Shown here piece after piece: positions 1 through 4,983 of a DNA stretch of 10,265 nt. The stretch is from Desulfuromusa sp. (GTDB taxonomy: Bacteria > Desulfobacterota > Desulfuromonadia > Desulfuromonadales > Geopsychrobacteraceae): the NCBI GenBank assembly GCA_023145655.1, contig JAGLDI010000147.1, forward strand, positions 1-10,265, given 5' to 3'. The position numbers and the translations under genes were made by a program. Below the pieces are notes generated by a model. The model saw only the letters and a list, made by a program, of their open reading frames with translations, was not told the origin of the DNA and ran no database searches. Every line of letters begins with the position of its first letter. The first letter of the stretch is position 1.

Positions 1-327
1 CGCAATCAGCTTGGTGGAACTCTGTCTGGTGGTGAACAGCAGATGCTGGCAATTTCACGGGCACTGATGGCACGTCCTCGGGTTTTGCTGCTTGACGAGC
101 CTTCTCTGGGGTTGGCACCGTTGATTATCAAACAGATTTTCGAGATTATTCGTCAGATCAACAAGGAGAGTAATACGACGATCTTCCTGGTTGAACAAAA
201 TGCCAATCAGGCATTGAAGCTGGCTGACCGGGGCTATGTTATGGAAAATGGTCGGATTACCCTGGTTGATTCTGCCGATAACCTGTTGGCAAATGATGAT
301 GTGCGTAAGGCTTATCTGGGAATATAG
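1..327 (+). CDS. livF: LivF-type branched-chain amino-acid ABC transporter ATPase, 3' end (partial)
   Basis: This is the C-terminal 108 residues of an ABC ATPase; the frame is open to the left edge, so the gene starts upstream. The signature motif LSGGEQQ is encoded at about 22-42, followed by ISRALMARP and a Walker B region (VLLLDEPSLGLAP, about 91-120), then the H-loop region, where the residues are TTIFLVEQN; the usual switch His is absent, as is typical of LivF (VEQN). The ending, with a VMENGRI stretch and a final AYLGI, matches LivF rather than LivG. Known role: it couples ATP hydrolysis to uptake of leucine, isoleucine and valine (or amides and aromatic acids) at the cytoplasmic face of the LivHM permease. 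The rest of the liv operon should lie to the left. No clear terminator follows the stop. Confidence 0.93.
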   Translation, partial: RNQLGGTLSGGEQQMLAISRALMARPRVLLLDEPSLGLAPLIIKQIFEIIRQINKESNTTIFLVEQNANQALKLADRGYVMENGRITLVDSADNLLANDDVRKAYLGI

Positions 328-362
328 GATCTTGAGGTAAGGATTCCTGAACTGGGGGAGGT

Positions 363-680
363 CTAAGTGGGATTAATTGTCTGTCCCCAGAAATTTTCTC
401 TGATTCGACTGATATGTTGAATCAGTAACTCCCGTCTTAGAGGATCGAGATCATTTCCCCCTTCTTTCAGTGATGCGATGATTTTGCTGATTTCATCAGA
501 AATTGATTTGATTTCTTCTTCCCCCCCCTTGTCAAGAACCGTACACCACAGCCTGGACGTGCGGTCATAAAGTGATTCCGAGATATCTTTAAGGATCGGG
601 TTGTTTGCACAATCATTGAGAATGTTGCGTATTTCCCGGTCGATCGCCATTAATGTTGACTTGTTTTTGTTGCCAACCAA
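363..680 (-). CDS. Truncated FCD domain of a GntR-family regulator (probable gene remnant)
   Basis: The 105-residue ORF (TTG at 680; ATG at 650 would give 95 residues) reads like the second half of an FCD ligand-binding domain: an AIDREIRN helix, then NNPILKDISESLYDRTSRLW, a typical FCD helix, and a final QHISRIRENF helix. The winged-helix DNA-binding domain and the first part of FCD are missing. A stop codon lies three codons upstream of the TTG, and only 77 bases remain before the divergent gene at 758; I could find no shifted N-terminal half there. By eye alignment, of the usual metal-binding His positions the first is Arg and the second Ile, while the last (in QHISRI) remains. There is no good ribosome binding site. 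A run of eight G (coding strand, 521-528) interrupts no frame. Most likely decayed; a free-standing expressed fragment cannot be excluded. It is tail to tail with livF, 35 bases apart. Confidence 0.6.
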   Translation of the reverse strand: MVGNKNKSTLMAIDREIRNILNDCANNPILKDISESLYDRTSRLWCTVLDKGGEEEIKSISDEISKIIASLKEGGNDLDPLRRELLIQHISRIRENFWGQTINPT

Positions 681-716
681 GTTGAGTTATCCAACATTGA
701 TGGACTCTTTTGTAGT

Positions 717-729
717 ATTGTTTCACAAT
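717..729. promoter_or_regulatory. GntR-operator-like palindrome
   Basis: ATTGT-TTC-ACAAT is a perfect inverted repeat (5-base arms, 3-base centre) lying between the divergent FCD fragment and the sensor gene at 758. TTGT-N3-ACAA resembles operators bound by FCD-type GntR regulators, so it may be a relic of the regulator whose C-terminus survives next door. The arms are short and chance occurrence is possible. Confidence 0.3.
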
Positions 730-740
730 TGGTTTTTATG

Positions 741-757
741 AAGGAGATCTCTGGTTA
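741..757 (+). promoter_or_regulatory. Ribosome binding site of the HAMP-GGDEF gene
   Basis: AAGGAG at 741-746 lies 11 bases ahead of the ATG at 758, which fixes this start. I could not identify a convincing -35/-10 pair in the 77 bases between this gene and the divergent fragment. Confidence 0.6.
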
Positions 758-2080
758 ATGCTTAATCTTTTTTCAACTGTCACTAAAAAGGTGGTGATCG
801 GTTATCTGGTCGTCGTGATTTTTAGCCTTTCAGCTGTTGGTTTTGCCCTGACACGATTACATCAACAGACCGGTGATACTGAGCATTTAGTTAACGTTGA
901 GTTTCGTATTTTTGAATTGATGCGTGATCTGCAACAGAACCTTCTGGCCCAGGAGAATATTGAAAAGCAGTTACTGATACTTCGTGATCCGGGGTTAAGT
1001 GAATTACGACTTAATCGGAATAATGAATTTACCCGTTATACTCTGGCCTTAAATCGTCTCCAACTTTCTGACCAGTTAAAAAACTTGATAAAATTGATTA
1101 AAACCTATCAGCAGGCAAATACTCAGTTGACGGAATCGCTGTTTTTGGAAAACTGGTCCCAGGCGCAAAAACTGTCTAACGAAATGACCGTTCCCCTCAG
1201 GGTTCAATTGTTGAATTATCTCGGAGAATACAGGCAGCAGCAGCAGCAAAAAATAAATACTGGTATGGCTCAATTATCGCAAAATACCAATTCTGCATTT
1301 CAAATGACGGTGTTATTGAGTTTGCTCGGTATTTGCCTTTCGGCTCCGGTCTCAATAGCGGTTATTTTCAGTATTCACCGTTCGATTAAAGAGCTTAAAA
1401 TAGCAACTCAGCGAATATCTGCAGGTAGATTCGACCATTATCCTGAAATTTCTGGTAATGATGAGTTTGCCCAATTAGCGAATGACTTTGCACGAATGGG
1501 TGAAAAACTAAGTGAATTGGAACAGTTGCACCTGGATACCAACCCGTTGACCCTGTTACCGGGAAATCTAGCAATTGATCGTGAAATTGAAATGCGAATC
1601 GTTAATAAAAAGCCCTTTGCTCACCTCTATATTGACCTGGATAACTTCAAAGTTTATAGCGACCGATATGGATATAAGGCTGGCAGCGATGTTCTTGCAA
1701 GAGTCGGTATCCTTCTGCAGCAGGTTGTCGCGGAGTATGGCAGCCCTCAGGATTTGGTCGGGCACATAGGTGGAGACGATTATGTTGTCTTGAGCAGCCT
1801 TGATTCTGGAGAATTGCTGGCACAAAAGATTATCGAAGGTTTTACTGAGTTAGTCCCGTCGTTCTATTCTGCTGAAGATCGTAGGGTTGGAGAGTTCTCA
1901 GGCGAAGATCGCTACGGTGTCAGGCGTATTTTTTCACTGATGACAATATCTATTGCAGTTATCCCCTCAGATCACTACGAATATCCGTCACGTCTGGCAA
2001 TCAGTCAGGACTGTGCACGAGTTAAAGAATATCTGAAAATTCAAGAGGGAAGTAACTATATGTTGGAGAAAGAGATATGA
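758..2080 (+). CDS. Membrane sensor with GlrK/QseE-like periplasmic domain, HAMP and divergent GGDEF (GGDDY) domain
   Basis: 440 residues. Layout: TM helix about 12-31, helical periplasmic region 32-182, TM helix 183-206, HAMP about 206-258, GGDEF domain about 262-432. The periplasmic part (LLAQENIEKQLLILRDPGL and a following EF-L helix) resembles the sensor region of the kinase GlrK/QseE. The GGDEF domain keeps NPLTLLPGN, the first Mg ligand Asp (D293 in YIDLDNFK) and a GGDDY signature at 338-342 with acidic D340 in the second Mg position. The two residues that read guanine in PleD (Asn335, Asp344) are both Ser here (S301, S310). The inhibitory RxxD site is lost (SPQD, 329-332). A short insert with a DRYGVRR stretch near 384-390 is usual for this GGDEF subgroup. 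It may make an unusual dinucleotide, bind nucleotide without catalysis, or be inactive; the sequence alone cannot decide. Four CAG codons plus a CAA give a Gln run just before TM2. The stop overlaps the next start (ATGA), so the two genes are coupled. Confidence 0.82.
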   Translation: MLNLFSTVTKKVVIGYLVVVIFSLSAVGFALTRLHQQTGDTEHLVNVEFRIFELMRDLQQNLLAQENIEKQLLILRDPGLSELRLNRNNEFTRYTLALNRLQLSDQLKNLIKLIKTYQQANTQLTESLFLENWSQAQKLSNEMTVPLRVQLLNYLGEYRQQQQQKINTGMAQLSQNTNSAFQMTVLLSLLGICLSAPVSIAVIFSIHRSIKELKIATQRISAGRFDHYPEISGNDEFAQLANDFARMGEKLSELEQLHLDTNPLTLLPGNLAIDREIEMRIVNKKPFAHLYIDLDNFKVYSDRYGYKAGSDVLARVGILLQQVVAEYGSPQDLVGHIGGDDYVVLSSLDSGELLAQKIIEGFTELVPSFYSAEDRRVGEFSGEDRYGVRRIFSLMTISIAVIPSDHYEYPSRLAISQDCARVKEYLKIQEGSNYMLEKEI

Positions 2081-2502
2081 AAAAACTTTTTCTTTTGCTG
2101 ATCCCCTTTCTTCTCGCCGGCTGTGCAATTCTTTATCCTCAACCCAAACAGGTGCTACCGCAGGATCAGCAAGATTTCTGCCAGGCTTTTTCTGAATTTC
2201 AGGAAAGTCATCGGATTGCTGGTTTCAAGAAACTTGTGGCGGATTTCCCGGAGAGTCTCTGGTCTGCCCGGGCAAAAACAATCATTCTCTACACGCAAGA
2301 TCTGGATCAGCTGAAAGTGCAGAATGAACAATTGCACAGATCTCAGCGACAACACTCCCTTGATCTGGAGAGTTTGAGCCGACAGAATCAGCAGTTGAAG
2401 GAGCAGTCAGAACAGCTGGATAAGTTAAATCGTCAATTGACGGATAAGATTGAACAGCTTAAAGACCTATTGATCCAATCAGAAAAATATCCCCAGAAAT
2501 AA
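2077..2502 (+). CDS. QseG-like coiled-coil lipoprotein, partner of the upstream sensor
   Basis: 141 residues with a lipoprotein signal: KK, a hydrophobic stretch 4-13 and lipobox LAGC with acylated Cys16. Ala at +2 predicts sorting to the outer membrane. A short globular part (about 25-70, with FPESLWSARAKTII) is followed by a long Gln-rich heptad coiled coil from about 74 to 135 ending in KIEQLKDLLIQSEK. This order (lipobox, small domain, C-terminal coiled coil ending in an IEQL-type helix) is that of QseG, the outer-membrane lipoprotein that binds the periplasmic domain of the kinase GlrK/QseE. Start: ATG at 2077 inside the stop of the preceding gene, with GGAG at 2065-2068, 8 bases upstream. 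Inference: it senses envelope state and controls the GGDEF sensor. It ends 7 bases from the convergent oxidoreductase gene. Confidence 0.78.
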   Translation: MKKLFLLLIPFLLAGCAILYPQPKQVLPQDQQDFCQAFSEFQESHRIAGFKKLVADFPESLWSARAKTIILYTQDLDQLKVQNEQLHRSQRQHSLDLESLSRQNQQLKEQSEQLDKLNRQLTDKIEQLKDLLIQSEKYPQK

Positions 2503-2509
2503 ACAGTTA

Positions 2510-3574
2510 TCAGCTATTTGCCCGTTCATATTGGACCGGCCAGGGGTGATTTTCTCCAAGGACCCGGGCGGCATGCAGTGACCAGTAAGGATCATCCAAT
2601 AGCTTTCTTCCCAGTAATACTGCATCTGCCAATTCTGTGGCGATGATCTGTTCGGCTTGTGCCGGATCGGTGATCAGTCCTACCGCCCCGGTTGCGATAT
2701 CGATCTTGTTTTTAACTTTGGTCGCCAATGGCACCTGAAAACCCGGTCCGGCTGGAATGATGGCATCGGGAACCAGTCCTCCAGAAGAACAATCGATCAG
2801 ATCAACTCCCAGCAACTTAAGTTGCTGACAGAACTCCAGCGATTGCTCTAAGCTCAATCCTCCCTTGACCCAATCAGTCGCAGAGATACGGACAAACATA
2901 GGGAGGTTGGCCGGCCAGATTTCCCGAACCAGCTTGGCGATATGCAGAGGGAATCGAACCCGGTTTTCGATTGATCCGCCAAACTCATCTTTTCGACAGT
3001 TACTTAAGGGTGAAAGGAATTGATGGAGCAGGTAACCGTGGGCGGCATGCAGTTCCACAATTTGAAAACCCGCCTTCAGAGCCCGGTGGGTTGCTTCGGC
3101 AAACTGCCGGGTAATTTTATCCAGATCCTCTGCAGTTGCCTCCCTTGGAGTCTGATGTCCGGGAGCAAAGGGGATCGGACTGGGGGCGATGGGTTGCCAG
3201 CCGTGGTTATTGGAGTCAAGCGGTTGTCCACCCAGCCAGGGTGGTTTTACTGCAGCCTTACGTCCGGCATGAGCCAGTTGAATTCCAACAGTGGAACCCT
3301 GTTCTTTGATAAAGGCAATCATGGCAGTGAGTGATGCAGCATGCTCATCACTCCAAAGGCCTAAATCTTTCAGGCTGATTCTCCCTTCCGGAGTCACCGC
3401 CACGGCCTCAATCAGTATGAGCCCTGCGCCACCCACAGCCCGACTGCCATAATGGACATAGTGCCAATTATTGGCTTTACCATCAGGGCTGGAATATTGA
3501 CACATGGGTGAAACAAAGATCCGATTTGGGATTGTCAGATCACGAAGTTTCAGTGGTGAGAACAGGTGCCCCAT
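2510..3574 (-). CDS. NADH:flavin oxidoreductase, class III old yellow enzyme (YqjM-like)
   Basis: 354 residues, close to YqjM (338). It is an FMN-binding TIM barrel that uses NAD(P)H to reduce activated C=C bonds such as enones, and often nitro compounds. Visible family features: SPMCQYSS with redox-tuning Cys25 and Tyr27, GIQLAHAGRKA with FMN-binding Gln99, ELHAAHGYL with substrate-binding His176 and His179 and Tyr181, FLSPLSN and DEFGGSIENR, FVRISATDW with Arg229, GRKLLDDPY, and the C-terminal QYER whose Arg351 matches the arginine finger that YqjM inserts in the neighbouring subunit. The start is ATG at 3574, with AAGGAG 6 bases upstream (3581-3586). The same frame stays open to a TTG at 3793, but that extension is intergenic repeat and should not be annotated as protein. 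Physiological substrate unknown. Confidence 0.93.
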   Translation of the reverse strand: MGHLFSPLKLRDLTIPNRIFVSPMCQYSSPDGKANNWHYVHYGSRAVGGAGLILIEAVAVTPEGRISLKDLGLWSDEHAASLTAMIAFIKEQGSTVGIQLAHAGRKAAVKPPWLGGQPLDSNNHGWQPIAPSPIPFAPGHQTPREATAEDLDKITRQFAEATHRALKAGFQIVELHAAHGYLLHQFLSPLSNCRKDEFGGSIENRVRFPLHIAKLVREIWPANLPMFVRISATDWVKGGLSLEQSLEFCQQLKLLGVDLIDCSSGGLVPDAIIPAGPGFQVPLATKVKNKIDIATGAVGLITDPAQAEQIIATELADAVLLGRKLLDDPYWSLHAARVLGENHPWPVQYERANS

Positions 3575-3634
3575 TATTATCTCCTTCAAGTTCTTTGTGA
3601 CTGGAAAGTCTATAAGGTCTTTGTCTCTGGTTTT

Positions 3635-3779
3635 TAGCAGCTGTTGAAAAACTATCTGCGTTGCGATTGCTGTGTTGAAAATTGCCTCAAAATGCTCATT
3701 TGCTGTATGTAAGCCGCGCTTTTTCGGCAATTTTTGCCTTGCACTCGCGGTCTCGAAAACGTTTTTCAACACCCTGTTA
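3635..3779. repeat. Imperfect palindromic intergenic repeat, about 145 bp, with inverted ends
   Basis: TGTTGAAAAAC at 3642-3652 is repeated perfectly inverted at 3761-3771. Flanking bases extend the ends (TAGCAG on the left; TAACAG read from the right on the other strand). Inner pairs continue the palindrome: GCGATTGC (3663-3670) against GCACTCGC (3741-3748), one mismatch, and AAAATTGCC against GGCAATTTT (about 3678-3686 and 3726-3734). The unit could fold into a long hairpin. It lies 10 bases after the TM2 gene stop and 60 bases before the oxidoreductase start, so as RNA it may terminate or stabilise the transcript. I associate very similar units with Desulfuromonadales genomes, where they are often mis-translated as short peptides; that is recollection, not a search. 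There is no second copy in this window. It may be a MITE or REP-like element. Confidence 0.75.
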
Positions 3780-3789
3780 GGGTCTATAT

Positions 3790-4188
3790 TCAATATCCCC
3801 CATTTGATTGTGATATCTGATCATTGATAGTCCAGAAGTCGTACAGATAACCCAGACCAAAAATTCCAATGGTCAATAAATAAATAATTCCACTGATCCA
3901 TTTGCCAAGATACATACGATGAAGTCCGAATAGACCGAGAAAGGTCAACAGAATCCAGGTGACGGTGTAGTCATGGATCCCTTTAGTAAAGCGGAAATTG
4001 GCCTGTCGATCCATCCCCGGGATGAGAAACAGGTCGATAATCCAGCCGATGCCGCAGAGCCCAAGAGTCAAAAAATAGATGGTTCCGGTCAGCGGTTTAC
4101 CATAATAGAAGCGATGTGAACCGGTAAAACCGAATAGCCATAAAATATAACCGATTGTTTTCTGATGGGTATTGTTGTCAATATACAC
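3790..4188 (-). CDS. Membrane protein with two tandem TM2 domains
   Basis: 132 residues built from two copies of the TM2 domain. Repeat 1 has GFTGSHRFYYG (20-30), a second hydrophobic helix and Asp52; repeat 2 has GLFGLHRMYLG (85-95), another helix and Asp117. Each repeat is a pair of hydrophobic segments (about 11-23 and 33-55; 75-89 and 98-118) joined by the conserved HR-Y-G turn, so four membrane segments are expected. The start is GTG at 4188, with AAGG 7 bases upstream (4196-4199). TM2 proteins have no settled biochemical role in bacteria; the domain is often fused to others or sits beside stress genes. It follows the gene at 4207-4740 by 18 bases, so the two are probably co-transcribed. 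Confidence 0.85.
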   Translation of the reverse strand: MYIDNNTHQKTIGYILWLFGFTGSHRFYYGKPLTGTIYFLTLGLCGIGWIIDLFLIPGMDRQANFRFTKGIHDYTVTWILLTFLGLFGLHRMYLGKWISGIIYLLTIGIFGLGYLYDFWTINDQISQSNGGY

Positions 4189-4206
4189 GTTTGCCCCTTC
4201 TATACG

Positions 4207-4740
4207 TTATTCAGGTTCAATTCCCAGAGCGACTAGATAGCGTGAAACCATATTATATGTGGCAATCACACCAATCAGTTCTACCAGGTGTCGATCCTTT
4301 TGTAACGCATCGATCACTGTCAACATGGTTGCTTCTGCAACCTCTACCTCTCGGGTCATCTCTATACATAATTGAATGACAGCTTTTTCTGTTTCACTGA
4401 ATAATAAACTGTTCAGGGTTAAGTGGTCAATTTGCTGCAGATTGTTGAGCTGCTCTCTGGTTCCCCCCACTTTTAAGAATTCTGGAGCATGTTGAGTGAA
4501 TTCATATTCTGCTTTATTGAGTATGGCAACGGTGCAGATTGCCAGTTCACGCAATTTAGCCGGCAGTTCCAAATTATTTCTCACTTCATTGAGAAAGCTA
4601 TTCCAGCCCGCGGCAAAGGGAGGGCTGTGCAATAACATCCGATCCAGATTTAATAAAGTTCCACCCCGGCGAAAACGGATAGCTGCAATCAGTTCCGATG
4701 GTTCCTGAATGTTTTCCGGTTGATAGGGAACGGCAGGCAT
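4207..4740 (-). CDS. Carboxymuconolactone decarboxylase (CMD/AhpD-like) family protein
   Basis: 177 residues from ATG 4740, chosen because AAGGAG lies 6 bases upstream (4747-4752); an upstream TTG at 4806 lacks such a site. The core carries the family pattern: LPAKLRELAICTVAILNKAEYE (59-80) followed by EFTQHAPEF with His84, then a GG turn and a helix-rich C-terminus. Members fold as all-helical oligomers; some are gamma-carboxymuconolactone decarboxylases and others are AhpD-type peroxidase partners. The AhpD redox CxxC is absent (only Cys69 and Cys125, far apart), so a thiol-disulfide role is unlikely. The N-terminal HSPPFAAGWNSF stretch is typical of the uncharacterised 180-residue group. 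It heads a two-gene unit with the TM2 protein and diverges from the PocR-GGDEF gene. The substrate cannot be inferred. Confidence 0.8.
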   Translation of the reverse strand: MPAVPYQPENIQEPSELIAAIRFRRGGTLLNLDRMLLHSPPFAAGWNSFLNEVRNNLELPAKLRELAICTVAILNKAEYEFTQHAPEFLKVGGTREQLNNLQQIDHLTLNSLLFSETEKAVIQLCIEMTREVEVAEATMLTVIDALQKDRHLVELIGVIATYNMVSRYLVALGIEPE

Positions 4741-4819
4741 AGATAGCTCCTTAATGAAATTCGACGAAGGGAGATTGAGATTACGATATTGTGATAACAA
4801 CTGCAAGAATTCTGCTCTG

Positions 4820-4835
4820 ATATATGGACATATAT
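4820..4835. promoter_or_regulatory. AT-rich palindrome in a divergent promoter region
   Basis: ATATATG-GA-CATATAT is a perfect inverted repeat with 7-base arms. It lies between the divergent CMD-family gene (start 4740) and the PocR-GGDEF gene (start 4984), 80 bases from the former. It may be an operator for either gene, or a pair of back-to-back -10-like hexamers. Confidence 0.35.
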
Positions 4836-4886
4836 GTTGATCGCTAAATGGTTATAAACAGGCAATTCATATTATTGGCTGGCATC

Positions 4887-4914
4887 TTGATTAAAGAAGA
4901 TCACCTGTTATGAT
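4887..4914 (+). promoter_or_regulatory. Sigma-70-type promoter for the PocR-GGDEF gene
   Basis: TTGATT at 4887-4892 and TATGAT at 4909-4914 are separated by 16 bases. The -10 has five of six consensus bases and the -35 four of six. Transcription would begin near 4921, so the ATG at 4915 lies upstream of the likely RNA start; this favours 4984 as the true start codon and leaves a leader of about 60 bases. Confidence 0.5.
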
Positions 4915-4983
4915 ATGAGTGTCTGTTTGTTTTGCTGCACAATTATTATTGTTATTTATCTTCTATTATCAATTTTGGGGAAT

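Noticed and set aside
690..757. Missing N-terminal half of the FCD regulator in another frame
   Set aside because: The only short frame there (starting ATG-TTG-GAT on the - strand) ends after 15 codons and does not resemble FCD or a winged helix.
1235..1249. CAG triplet repeat as a variable microsatellite
   Set aside because: Only four CAG plus one CAA, in frame, coding for a Gln run; too short to suggest variation.
3020..3334. 104-codon + strand open frame inside the oxidoreductase gene
   Set aside because: It is antisense to conserved YqjM-like codons and is a shadow frame; the same applies to 9627-9839 opposite birA.
4915..4983. Hydrophobic 23-residue N-terminal extension of the PocR-GGDEF protein as a TM anchor
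   Set aside because: T-rich DNA gives hydrophobic codons by chance, the promoter -10 abuts the ATG, and the PocR domain starts right after residue 24; kept only as an alternative.
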